Below, piece by piece: positions 1 through 10,353 of a DNA stretch of 16,322 nt (the stretch's first letter is position 1; each line of letters starts with the position of its first letter). Where the stretch lies: assembly GCA_027604505.1 (NCBI GenBank), contig JADIIX010000278.1:1-16322 (forward strand), read 5' to 3'. The notes below the pieces were generated by a model that was given only the letters and a program-made list of their open reading frames with translations, made no database searches and was not told the DNA's origin. The DNA is from Gonapodya sp. JEL0774. Taxonomy: Eukaryota; Monoblepharomycota; Monoblepharidomycetes; Monoblepharidales; Gonapodyaceae. The position numbers were made by a program, and so were the translations under genes.

Positions 1-222
1 GGGTTGGTTAGGTCCTCCATCCCAGTCATCCCTTGTACCAGAGTGAGTGGGGCTGGGGCTAGCTCTGTGTCCGTTCTGCGGGCTTGCTTGCTGCGTCTGA
101 CTCTTTTGACCATCCATCTCATCACACGCATAAGATACACTTCAGCATTCGCTCTGAACGTCTACACGGCTTCCAATGAGATCCGAGACAACTCATCTCG
201 GTTTGGACCGGAACCACAGTGA
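1..222 (+). CDS. 3' end of an unidentified spliced gene (partial)
   Basis: Two terminal exons of a gene that enters from the left can be proposed. A short exon at about 12-42 follows a TTAG acceptor-like site and ends at a strong GTGAGT donor. The last exon, 135-222, follows a TAAG acceptor and ends in TGA at 220-222. Donor and acceptor agree in phase 2, giving a C-terminus that ends RDNSSRFGPEPQ. No domain is visible in the roughly 38 residues present. A phase-0 reading of the same junction would stop earlier, at about 178, so the frame is not certain. The gene lies on the same strand as gene A. Its function cannot be judged. Confidence 0.4.
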   Translation, partial: GLVRSSIPVIPCTRVSGAGASSVSVLRACLLRLTLLTIHLITRIRYTSAFALNVYTASNEIRDNSSRFGPEPQ

Positions 223-639
223 ACTCTTCTTTCGACCTTTACATCGCTGGCTCCGCAGGTAGTGATGATATGTTTTGGTTACCGCAAGGGTTCGTGATGG
301 AATTAAGGGGGCACAGAGGTGGTATATACAATGGACAACCTGGTTTGGGTAGGTTGGTGGATCCAGACAGCAGTAGCTCAGCACGGGGACGGTCATTAGG
401 TTGGTTGGTTCCAGTAGATGCGAATAGGGTTAGGTTTGTTTTCCTTTGTGATGTACTGTCCAACACTTTCTATTTTTTTTTTTACTATGTATTTATTGCC
501 TTGTTGTTGAGTGACTTCACAAGTGGAACACCGTGGTGGACTGCTTCATTGAAAACGTATATAGATAGATCTTGAATCCCCCCTTTTGGACAACAGGACA
601 CATTAGAAACTTGGGTTCATTCAAGTCCCTTCCCTTTTC
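223..639. other. Intergenic region and promoter of gene A
   Basis: This stretch separates the partial gene from gene A. It contains an open frame on the plus strand (219-575) whose end runs through a T-rich tract coding for Phe and Tyr; I regard it as chance. A T run lies at about 473-483. A pyrimidine-rich block directly precedes the gene A start codon, which is common at fungal promoters. I see no RNA gene or repeat. Confidence 0.5.
558..565 (+). promoter_or_regulatory. TATA-box candidate for gene A
   Basis: The sequence GTATATAG lies about 75-80 bases upstream of the proposed ATG at 640. That spacing would allow a transcription start near 590 and a 5' leader of about 50 bases. The evidence is only the motif and its position. 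Confidence 0.3.
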
Positions 640-3600
640 ATGGATCCGTATGAAATCACTTCGGACTACGACGAGGTGTTTGAGGATGGTGGGTTTTCTG
701 CCGGCCAAACTTACAGTGTTGTGATGGAATGGAATGAATGAGTATGTCTCACGCGGCGCCATCTGTCTGACTACCACCCCGGTTCACTTTTCAAGAGGCC
801 ATCCGTGATTTGGTGGAAGGGCGACTCCATCAGACTTTACCTGAATTGGGTGCCACACCAGTGCGAACACCGGCGCGCACGGATCTTGGATGGACAGCAG
901 TTCCTGGCACCCTCCCAAACGAAGCTCTGTCAATCGACAGACCTCCACAAGCTGCGATGCTTTCTCTTGTTTCTAACCTTGTGTCTCACGCCGGACTACC
1001 TTCGTCTGGTGGGCCGCTCCGGGAGGCTGGACTAGTCCCTCCTGCAGGCCACTGCAGTGACCTTGACTTTGTCCCCCTTATCTGCCCCAACATTGGATGC
1101 AGAGGTTCCGACTTTAACCACAGGACTTTGAGTGGTCAGCTCCACAATCCGGTTTGCGTTGTTTGTGGCGGTAAAGCACATATTTGGTTCGTATATCCAA
1201 TTTTGAATTTGACGTGTGTGTGCGTGCGATCAACTCTGACTTTACAGTCCCATTTGACCTTCCCCTTTTCTGGGTCCATGTTGTTTGGGGGTTTCCCAGG
1301 TGTTCCTCTTGTCGTCGAGCAGTTATGGCACTGAATACTAGCCAGGTGGATTTGTGTCGGCAACAGGGACATTTCACGTGAGACGTCCCATTCCCATTTC
1401 ATGGTGTCTCGTCGCCCGTTGGTCCGTCAGCCCAGCCAGTCAGCCGGCTGGTCGGTGGTGTGACGGGGTTGTGTGTGGTGATATTGACCCCGGTTCTCAT
1501 TTTTCAATTTTTTTTTCTTTCTGGCATCCCAAAAGGAAGGAACGATACGACCAATTTTGGGTTGAGAGTGGATGGAACGAGAGTCCTTTTGGGCATGCGT
1601 ACACCAGCCATGTGCCCTCCTCTGCGGACGCACGACACACCGCGGATCAAGGAAACCCAGACCGTGGTCGTGGTCTGGCCAGAGAACACAACTCGACCTC
1701 TGTGCAATCCAACCCAGCTGATGTAGGTCTCTGTTTGCATGTGAATCTGACTAGGCTACTCGGGGAAGCTAGCCCTTCCCATAAAAACACCGGGTTGGTT
1801 CGGAACAGATATCGGACCACCACCCAGTTTTAGCGCCAGAAATAGGCAGCAGCCAGTCTTTGGTTATAGAAACCACACAGGTTGTACGTGCTTTGCTGCC
1901 ACTTGCGGCAGTGTCTGGGGTGCATCTGAGCTCGGTGGGTTAGACCCAGTTTGTGGTCGCTTGAATGCATGTTTTGTGGTCAGAAACCCTGCTCTGAACA
2001 TCAAGATGATGCCTCCGTTTTTCACACCGTACACAATTACTAGTCACCACCACCACAACAACCGCGAGGAGGACGTTCCCCTTCCGATTCACTGCCGGCC
2101 GCCACGACCACCACTGTTACGGTTCCAGACTCAGAGCCCGTGGTCATAGTTCCTGATTCGCAGCCTATGGTTGGCTCAGCTCTAAGATTTGCCGGAAAAA
2201 AGAGGAAAGCCCAGACTGAGTGGCCCACACCTTTCTATGACAGTCCTAATTGGGGAGGTTCGTCCATGTGATTGATCTCCTTTGTTCCACCAATGATTCA
2301 CCTGGGGGGTTTTGACCCGAAAGCAGGACGTCAGCAGCCACTGTCGGACGATATTGAGGATTTTTCTTCTCCCCTTGAAAGAGGTACTCGGTCCCAAGCA
2401 ACACGTGCTCCCATGATTACTGTATCGACCCGAAGAGTCAAAGGGTTCAGCAGAACTGCCATCCGTCCGAACCGACCACAACAGGTGTCTGTGGTGCATG
2501 TGGCTCCATTAAAGAGTGTGCGGCTGGAAGCACGGGCGACTGCTTTGGAGCGAAATGGATCCGCAGGTGGGTCCGTCCTTTCATTGATCAAGGGACCTTG
2601 ACACGCACACGCACGCGGGCTTGTTCGTGCGTGTCGAGGTCCCTGTGGATGCGCCAGTCTGTACATGCTCACTCCATTAACCAACCACACGCTGTTTCGA
2701 TCTGTAGTACTTGATTTGCGTGGACATGCTCTAGACCGGGGACGGCTGCACATATTGGAATATGTGAATGCAACCACAACAATGGCAGAAGAAGGTGAAG
2801 GAGAGCACAAAGAAGAACCCATCGACATGGTCCAGAAGAATTCCGGAACCACAGATTGTGACCCCATGTGAGTACATTTGTGTGTCACACTTCTACACCC
2901 TTTGCAAATACACACAGATTCTTATGGAATGAAAATTCACCGTGGGGGGATGGATGCGGATCTGTCTTGTCTGGGTTTCTGTATCGACAGTGCTTATTCA
3001 GATTCACTGCTGTGGAATGCGGATCAACCACGGGGAGGCCGCTTGACAACCGAGGCTGGTGTTTGGCGGGACAACCGCAACTCGTCTCAAGAGGTAATTG
3101 TAGCTTCATCAAGTCCCAAGCGAGGATCTGAGGGAACAGAGTGAGTGAGAACCAACCATAAACAAGCTTACCTGGCTGGCCCTGCCTGCCACCATCCTCA
3201 TTCATGAACTCTGCCCTCACTGCACTGTCATATATCTGTGTCTACCTGGAACACGTTGTCCTCCCACCATTCCTGTGGTCCTCTTCTTCTGACACATGAC
3301 CAAACAACCCACCTTCCCCTGTACAAAAATGCGCGAGACCAGATATGACGAGCCAGCGGTCTTGACCAGTTCTCAGGTTCCCTTTGGGACAATGCCGGTG
3401 CCATCTTCACCAAGTGAGAGTTTCGGTTTGTTGTATTGGTTGTCACACATGAGTCATCTCTAAGCAATGTCCTCACTTTTTTTTTTCTTCTGTTTCGATT
3501 TTGTACCAGGTCCACTCTTCCTCCTTCTTGACTTGTTTGTGCCATCTGAGTTGCCTGCACCGGTCAGTCGAATCATGTACTCTCCCTGCTGGGGTTCGGT

Positions 3601-3761
3601 GAAGTCTATAACATTCTTGCTCTCTCAAATTGGTTTTTCATGTTATCTAGTCTCCAGGTGATGGTACTACTCGAGAACTCCACATCATGGACAGTCTCCG
3701 ACAGGCCCACGATGACAGGGTTCTTAGAACACTCACAAGCTCTGACCACGGAATGGACTAA
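640..3761 (+). CDS. Gene A: cysteine-rich, probably zinc-binding nuclear protein (12 exons, about 630 aa)
   Basis: Proposed exons: 640-688, 796-1186, 1300-1377, 1536-1722, 1809-1934, 2044-2257, 2327-2566, 2708-2857, 2918-3140, 3343-3413, 3510-3562, 3651-3761 (TAA). Phases agree throughout if the exon-8 donor is placed at GTGACC (2858); the stronger GTGAGT at 2868 would shift the frame. The exon-11 end could also be 3598. The N-terminus is acidic (MDPYEITSDYDEVFED). A Cys module follows: C113-x4-C118, C137-x2-C140, W147, C148-x2-C151, C166, then H171-F172-T173. After that comes a YDQFWVESGW segment, and then low-complexity Ser/Pro/Thr-rich sequence with a KKRK nuclear-localisation-like motif near residues 329-332. 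The distal exons are acidic and Ser-rich. Gene B downstream is a paralogue. The spacing of Cys pairs suggests zinc binding, but I do not recognise the family. A regulatory or chromatin role is inference only. Confidence 0.7.
2591..2644 (+). other. Long hairpin inside an intron of gene A
   Basis: The arms 2591-2608 and 2627-2644 are inverted copies: 17 Watson-Crick pairs plus one G-U pair in RNA, around an 18-base loop. The hairpin lies wholly within the intron 2567-2707, starting 24 bases after the donor. It could draw the splice sites together, feed a small-RNA pathway, or be the relic of a tiny inverted-repeat element. Confidence 0.75.
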
Positions 3762-4208
3762 TAACATGTTGCCAACCATTAGGGGGAGGAACCGATCTGA
3801 GTGGAAGATTTTCGTCATGCAGTGCAGCAAAGAGTTATTTTGGATGGATCTTCGACCCACCAAGTACTTGTTACCAAATGTTGTTAAGAGCAGAATAATA
3901 TAGTGTGAGGTTTTACTGGGCGGGCGTAATGTATTATATATATATATATATATATATTTACAATTGTAACCCAATCTCCCATCAGTTGTGATTCAGACTG
4001 TGAAGATCGTATTTTTTGGGGTGTCCTCCAAGGTGTCTGAATGTAACGGGATTTGTCTATCATCCATCTGGTTGCGAAATCCTTTGTAGGTACTGGTTCT
4101 TTTGATATCAGACCAACTGTAATGCTCTCTCCATCGTTCACTTTGATGACTGTCTACCCCCGGCGTGCCACCCGCGAATGGTTCCCACCCAATCGCAGCC
4201 GAGCCATC
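3762..4208. other. Intergenic region between genes A and B
   Basis: This stretch holds the 3' flank of gene A and the 5' flank of gene B. Open frames on both strands read through it, but none joins to an exon in phase. An AATAATATAG stretch near 3893 is a possible polyadenylation region for gene A. I see no clear TATA box close to the gene B start. Confidence 0.5.
3935..3957. repeat. TA dinucleotide microsatellite
   Basis: An uninterrupted alternating TA run of 23 bases lies in the A-B spacer, about 250 bases upstream of the gene B start codon. Such tracts are length-variable and often lie in intergenic DNA. Confidence 0.95.
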
Positions 4209-6539
4209 ATGAGTGAGACCGATGAATTTCCGCTTTCGCAAGACTTGGCTCTAGCTTTGTATGATTGTGAGTTCTAGAGTCCTGTTTTGTTTGATTTCAT
4301 GTTATTTTCAATCGATTGGGATGGTTCGTGTCGCTCAGTACCGGTCATCACGGGTGGTCCTGGTACAGCTCTCCAGTCAAATGGGCCACAAGACCATGCT
4401 CAGATGACGCAAGAATGGTCTGAAAATGCGCTCGAAATTGATGGGTTCTCTGGTTCTTGGGAGCAGTACTCCGCTGATCAAATAACGGATGACATCTCCC
4501 GCAATCTTGCCGATTTGGTTTCGGTACGGCGCAAGTGCACAAATCTGCACTGCAGAGGATCCAACGTCCCTTATCTGGTGCGGAATGGATACCAGTTCAA
4601 GTTGAAGTGCCAATTATGCTGGGCTGCCACCGAGGTATGGTGAGTGAGAGAGGAACCCCACCCGGGGTAGCTTAGCCAACCACACGGTTTCGTGGGTTGG
4701 TTATGCATTGCTCACTGTACTGTGCCCTTTCTCAATGATGAATGAATGTTCCTTGGGTTCAAGGTGCCCACGTTGTGATGAGTTTCTGGGCATCATTGTA
4801 ACTGATGAAGTATTTGAGGCCCACTCAACCCACTTTACGTGAGTGGCGATTTTGGACTTTACAACATCTGTCATTTTTTAAATTTTATTTTCACACTGCT
4901 ATTTTCACGGCCCTCTTGCTGTCTCACACCACCCTTGCGCGCTTGTCTCGTCCAGGATCGATGATCACAACGCCTACCTGGTCCGCTGGGGGTGGGGCCG
5001 AGTCATGCCTGACGGCGAGCGAGTGGATCCCGTCATGGATGTGACGAGCTCCGTTGCCGAGTCTCCTTCCCCGTGTTGTGACAACCAGGAACAACCCCTC
5101 CCAATAATTCCTGTCGCCGGGTTCATAGCACCACAGGGGTTGGATCAAGGACACATTACGGTGCAGCAGCCGGTGCAGGAGGAGAAGCAATCAGACGCTC
5201 TGCCACGGGATAAATTGCAGAGACAACAGCTTGCGAAGGCCGACATTGAGAGAACACAAGGTAAGCTACAACACTGTTGGTTGGGATTGGATCTGGGTTG
5301 CTTGTTGGGTTAGGGCCGACTCCATGAATCTGCACGCATCGTCCAATAAGGGAGTCCGTCTGAACCAATTAATCTCCCCTCGCCGCCGCTGAAAACAACC
5401 CTCCAAACTTTGGAAAGAGCAAGCCTGCCGGGCCAGGGTCATGCCTCACATTCGAAGCAACTGGTGTCATCTGATTCTGATCCACCACATTGGACGTTAG
5501 TATTCATGGCGTTTCCTACTTACTGCATTACCTGGGAATGGTGATGTTTCCACATGCTATAACTCCATGTACTTGCTTTTCGACATGCACACGCGCCCCA
5601 ACTAACCACCCACTCATCACTCACTTTAACGTAGACCTAATCGAGTGCTGAGTGATCCCCCCGAACGAGAGAGCGACCTTGGGTTATGGGAACCTCCAGA
5701 TCCTCCACGTTCAGCGACACCAGCAACACCACCTATTAATGTCGACGTACCAAAGGGGTAAGGAGCGTTGTTTTCTGAGTTTTATTTGAGTAAGATTGGC
5801 TCTAAAACGAACCAAAACAAAACAAAACAAAAAATACAATGTTGGCTCTCTCTTTGTCTCGGACACATGCCCTTCCCCGGCCGCCACTCTGACGCTCCTC
5901 CTTCTTTGCCCCAACTCTCTATCTCTCTGAGGGCAGACCCTTTGTCTTCCCACCTCTCCCTTCCTCACAAAACTCGTTTTGGGATGACAGCCCAGGTAAA
6001 TAAGATGACGGGTCATTTTGACGAAACCGGCAGCCTGGTTAGTTCTCATGTACAGCTCATGTATCTTATCACCCCACCCCACCTACCACTACATTGGATA
6101 AGCCCCATCCCACCGGCGCAATAGCAAGGGGGTGAAAGGGAAACAAAAGGCTGGTTCTAAGACCGGACCGGGCTCCCGCCACAAAAGCAAGAGTTCCACC
6201 CGCAAGGTCATCAAGGCCAAGCAGACCGTCCCACCAGTGAAGCATTGGGCCCAGCCATCACCCCCTCCACCACCGCCGCGTCGGAACGCGCTGAACGCGC
6301 CGTTGGCAGCAGCAGTCCCGCCTCGGCATAAGCGAAGTACTAGTACTCCACCACTTCCCACGGCCGATCCCGTTCTCCTGGCGGCCCAACTCAGTGAGGC
6401 CTCCCGGATTGCACCTGCCAGCACAAGTCTGGTCTTGGGCAACACCCCTAGTGTCAATCAGAGCGAGGAGGAGCCTCGACTGACTGGTAGAGCGTTGCAG
6501 AAAGCGTGGACAAAGTTTCTCTACAGCGGCTACAAATAA
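4209..6539 (+). CDS. Gene B: paralogue of gene A with a basic proline-rich tail (7 exons, about 473 aa)
   Basis: Proposed exons: 4209-4266, 4339-4639, 4764-4838, 4956-5260, 5351-5495, 5635-5757, 6125-6539 (TAA), all phase-consistent. Donors include three GTGAGT sites. The start gives MSETDEFPLSQDL. The Cys module is C86-x4-C91 (followed by RGS, as in gene A), C110-x2-C113, W120, C121-x2-C124, H140, and H143-F144-T145. Both the WC and the HFT junctions are split by phase-2 introns at the same codons as in gene A. A HNAYLVRWGW segment then matches YDQFWVESGW of gene A. The C-terminal third is basic and disordered: repeated Lys/Arg clusters, a six-proline run, then Ser/Thr/Pro-rich sequence ending KFLYSGYK. 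Probable nuclear, zinc-binding protein of unknown function. The last intron (367 bases) may hide a 59-base exon at 5937-5995. I know no family that fits. Confidence 0.72.
4674..4702 (+). other. Small hairpin in intron 2 of gene B
   Basis: CCAACC-A-CACG at 4676-4686 pairs with CGTGGGTTGG at 4691-4700 around a GTTT loop. That makes ten pairs with one bulged A, plus two weaker outer pairs. It lies within the intron 4640-4763. The 11-mer CCAACCACACG also occurs in the intron of gene A at about 2682-2692. Confidence 0.6.
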
Positions 6540-6927
6540 GGTGTGTTGGGAGGTACAGGTTACAGAGTGAAATCAAATCCAAAACGGATACCACTGGAGA
6601 ATGAATGACTCCAAGTAACAATCATTGATGCTCATTCATTTGGTTCATCTTCTCAGGACGTCCTGTCCCTGCAGCCTTTCCAGTAGTGAGTTTCACCCGG
6701 CCCAGCCCAGTGATTCTCTCACCCACCCACTGCTTGTGAAGGCAGACAGTGAGAATTCCCAGTGCATCCGTATCTTAGGCTAATCAACGAAAAATGCTAT
6801 TTTTGTGTGCGTGTTCCTTCTGCATATATACTTCATGCCATTTCATGTCAGATCCCAAAGTGACGCGGACCACAGTTTGTCGGTGCGTTGGAACACACTG
6901 TCATAAATATAAACTTCCCCAGCTGAC
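6540..6927. other. Intergenic region and promoter of gene C
   Basis: This holds the 3' flank of gene B and the 5' flank of gene C. An open frame (about 6847-7000) encoding a Cys/His-containing peptide overlaps the first exon of gene C in another frame, and it does not splice in phase to anything downstream. No repeat or RNA gene was seen. Confidence 0.45.
6823..6830 (+). promoter_or_regulatory. TATA-box candidate for gene C
   Basis: CATATATA lies about 100 bases upstream of the ATG at 6928, a spacing compatible with a 70-base 5' leader. A second AT-rich stretch (ATAAATATAAAC, about 6903-6914) is closer, but would place initiation almost on the start codon. Confidence 0.3.
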
Positions 6928-9900
6928 ATGGCCAACACAGCTGGTTTTAGCAGCGATCATTCAGCTACCGACGGAAATTCACGAAGCCTGGTGGGGTTAG
7001 CGAGCGAGCGAGTGGTTGACTGTTCGTTCGTTGTGTCTTTCTGTTCCTTCCCTTTAATAAGCTCCTCCTGCACACCCCCTTCATTTTGACATATTCCGAT
7101 CATCCATCTCAAGCATGGCCTCCAGTCACCACAGCTGGCCGCCAATACAGTGCCGAGCTTGACCAGCGACTCGGAAAGAAACTACACGGATGAACTCGTT
7201 CAAGAGTGGAAGGTGTGGGAATCTCATGTCTCGGCCAATAAGGAAAAGGAAAGAAAGATTGATGAATGGCGCAGAAGTGCAGACGCTTGCCTGCAAGATC
7301 TCTCTGGTAGAACGAGAGGATTGGCTGAATTGCGGATGTGGTTAGGGGCGCAGAAGCGGGTTCGACACCACTTACCAGAGAAGAACAAGGAGCCGGGCGT
7401 TGTCGAGGGAACAAGCCCAATGCCCCAGATATCAGCCCTGCCATCCAAGTACCTGGGGCCTCCTGAGTCCGAATGGGTTAGCGGAGAACAGTCTCTTGAG
7501 ACGCTTTTCCACAAGTACATCTTAGGGGTTCTTGTGTACCAGTCGTTGCTGGAGAGGGCCCAAGATGCTGTCAGAAGACTTGGTTTGGTGAGTGGTTTGG
7601 CACTTGTTTCCTTCCCTAGCCGGCACATCATACCACAGTTGTATAATGGAACTGCAACGTCTCTTTATTGATAGGACCTGACTCTTCCTTCCTTGTACGA
7701 CAAATACTGTGTCAGTACCGGACTCGACCTTTGCCTGTTGCTTTCGGCAGAAAAATTGGCTGAGATACTGGAGTCCGAGCTCGGCAGTGAGCCCAGTGTA
7801 TGCGCCGCCTTGCGTGAAATGCATGGTCGGATGAATGCGGTTAGGAGCGGCTCCACTGTATCCAGTGAACGTGAGTAGGTCAGCTTGTGGTCTGCTGCCT
7901 GCCAGCCATGCCATAGAGTTAGGCAATGCCCCGCCACTGTCTCACTCTGTGTCTCTGCTTGGCTGCGTGAATCTAGAGCAAGAGGTTCGTGGGCCGCACC
8001 TGAAAAGTTCTGCCGCATCCCCCGAGGTCCCCCCACCACCACCTGAGCGCATCCCTCTCCCGGCCGAGCAACCGACCCCACCTACTCTACAACCTCCACA
8101 GCCACCTGAAGCACCTCCACTGCCTCCACCGCCATCCATTGAGCATCCAGCTTCTGAAACCCCGGTTCCGTCAATTCCTGTCGGCGAGTTAGGATGTGGT
8201 CAAAAACTGGTCTCCGACTTGAAGGTACATTGTTCAGATTTTTGGTCACTTTTCTTGATGACAGTGTCCTCGTGGTTGGGTACTGACTCGGCTCTCATCA
8301 AACACGATCCAGAAAATATCACCGTCTCTTATTTTGTCTCAGCCCCAATCCTCCTCCTCAATCTTTCCAGGCACAACCATGTCTTTGGATGTGAGTTCAA
8401 TCCCCTTGAGAACGGGGGATGAGGTCATGCCCAGTCTGCATTCAATCTTCCATGAATATCTCAAACCGTCATTCATATCTTCAATGGTTTCTTGGTGCTG
8501 AAAGGCGCCACATCTTCCACAATTAAGGGAGCCGGTTTCGGGATCACTGGATGAACTCTCTCGTGAGCCAGTACGTCGCTCCCTCCCGCATGAGATAATC
8601 GAGCAAGGTTTGGGTTCAAGTTGGACCACCAAGGTACTGCACAATTCCTAACCAACGCCTGGTCCTTCCGCCTATGCAGATGCGAGTCGAGTGTCTGACA
8701 GAGATGTGCGTCGTGATGGTGGCGGCAAGCATGACCTGCACAACTCGCCAGAGGTGGGTGGGTGAGGGCAACCTCCAATCTAGTACCGAGATCAGAATTG
8801 ATATATCTCTCTCTCTGCCAGACGCAGATTACGTCTGGCCAAGAGGAGCACTCACCAAAGAAAAGGAAGGTGTGTTCTGTAACGCTCTAGTGTATGGCAT
8901 ATTCGGTTCTCACTTCCTGCTAACACGATCCTGTTGCTGTGCTGTCCCCAATGAACATCGCACTCACATTCTCTCTGGCATATTTTTATTTAACATTTCC
9001 ATCATGCATGTCAAAATAGGCGCCCCGCAAGTCTACGTCGAATCTGCCTCCTCCCATGACTCGCCGTGTTGGTCGAATAGGCTTGTCCACAACACAATTG
9101 CCACCCTCGCATGTTGAAATGATGGCAGAGACCGAGGTGATCAAAACTCGGCCAGCAGAAACATGGACTTCCCCTGTGGGTTAAGGTGCTAGGTTCTCTG
9201 CACTGTTTTGGTTAGGTGCGACACTAAATGATCTGGAAATGTTCACTTCTGAACGCCACAGGCACCACTATCTCCAGCGGTTCCCGTGGTGGGACCTCAG
9301 TCCATAAGGGGTAGGATGTCAGGTAAAGGTCTGCCAAGTGAGGATGACACTCGAGTGAGTACTTGGGCTTCAGTTGGCTAGTGTGGTGGGTGGCAATGCT
9401 TGCGAACCTAACCCCACAATTCGGACAGCCTGGGCCTCCTCCTTACATGCAACCTCGTAACAAGCGCATCAGAACAGTCGACCTCTCGGTTCCTAGACCC
9501 GGTCCTGTTTGTGGACCTCCTCGGAAACACAGGGCATTAAAAACACAGAAGGTGTGTACTTGGCAAGATAGGTCGAACCTCTAGCACTAACAAGGGCTTG
9601 AGCCCAAAGGCGCGAATACGTTTATATCAGAATCCTGTTCTTTCTTCATTGATTTAATTTGAATTGAGTTTTAATTTTAATTTTCATTTTATTTTTTTGT
9701 CCCCCGATTCTCCCCTCCTCGCCCGCCGCTCTGGTGGCCGGTTTCCTTTATGGAAAGACTGTCACACCAGAGCCCCGTATCAGAATCGAGCGAATGGAAG
9801 TCGTTTCACATGATCCCGTAAGTGACTCAGCCTATCTTTTGGCTTGTCTGGGAAGCTTCAAGTTGGTGGTTAATGGTTGAATAGGATCCTGTCCCCCCTC

Positions 9901-10043
9901 TCCCACCTACTGCTGATCACGCTGATCGGATGGCTGGTATGCATTGTGATTTTGTACTCGGGGAAAAGGGGGATTGGCGTGGGTTAGCGCTTGGCTTTTT
10001 GAAGTCATGGGAGTCAGATGATGTTATGGGTAAAGATTATTAA
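6928..10043 (+). CDS. Gene C: helical N-terminal domain with a long proline-rich tail and nuclear signal (12-13 exons, about 577 aa)
   Basis: Proposed exons: 6928-6990, 7114-7587, 7675-7870, 7977-8224, 8371-8390, 8528-8562, 8680-8753, 8822-8869, 9020-9175, 9262-9354, 9429-9551, 9773-9817, 9885-10043 (TAA); all phases agree. A simpler version skips the 20-base exon and starts the next one at 8505. The ATG at 6928 has a good context (GACATGG). Residues ~35-240 are charged and helix-forming, with a predicted helical stretch around VYQSLLERAQDAVRRLGL and LCLLLSAEKLAEILESEL. Next comes a very proline-rich segment (about 250-320), then PKKRK near residue 385, then basic Pro/Arg-rich linkers. The protein ends with a compact segment, MHCDFVLGEKGDWRGLALGF and onward to VMGKDY. 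I recognise no family. A nuclear scaffold or adaptor role is a guess from composition. Gene C follows gene B on the same strand and converges with gene D. Confidence 0.7.
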
Positions 10044-10353
10044 GATAAAGTTGGATTGGAACTTTGAAGTGTGACTTGACATGAACCCATCGAATATAAG
10101 AGATATTACCTGTGAGATGAAATCAGTTACTAGGCTTGCAGCAGAAGTAACAACTTGAACTTGATGGCAATGCTTACCGGTATACATACATGTTTTTCCA
10201 CACACACACTAACTTTTACAGTGGAACTATATCTGTTTATCTATTACACTGTGTCAGACGCAAAGTGGTTGTAAAAGGTTCAATGCAAGATATGCTGGTA
10301 CAATTGGTATAAAGTGAGTTGCTTTTCACAGTTGCTCACTTGCAGGTCAGTGG
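10044..10353. other. Spacer between convergent genes C and D
   Basis: Both genes end towards this 310-base AT-richer stretch, so it should hold both 3' untranslated regions and polyadenylation sites. I see no strong AATAAA on either strand. An open frame on the minus strand (10014-10205) has no feature suggesting it is coding. Confidence 0.5.

Noticed and set aside
219-575. 118-codon plus-strand open frame upstream of gene A
   Set aside because: It runs into a T-rich tract coding for Phe/Tyr, has no splice partner in phase and no domain. It is best read as promoter DNA.
2331-2915. 194-codon minus-strand open frame
   Set aside because: It is antisense to phase-consistent exons 7 and 8 of gene A and crosses intron sequence including the hairpin. 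It is a shadow frame.
3606-3974. Minus-strand open frame with a repeated Ile-Tyr stretch
   Set aside because: The Ile-Tyr run is only translation of the TA microsatellite; the rest is antisense to the gene A terminal exon.
6847-7000. Cys/His-containing open frame beginning MSDPKVTRTT
   Set aside because: It cannot be joined in phase to the downstream exon at 7114, whereas the overlapping frame starting at 6928 can, through a GTGGGG donor.
7665-8139. Minus-strand frames rich in Gly (opposite the proline-rich exon of gene C)
   Set aside because: Gly-rich readings are the expected antisense of CCN proline codons, and the sense exons join in phase.
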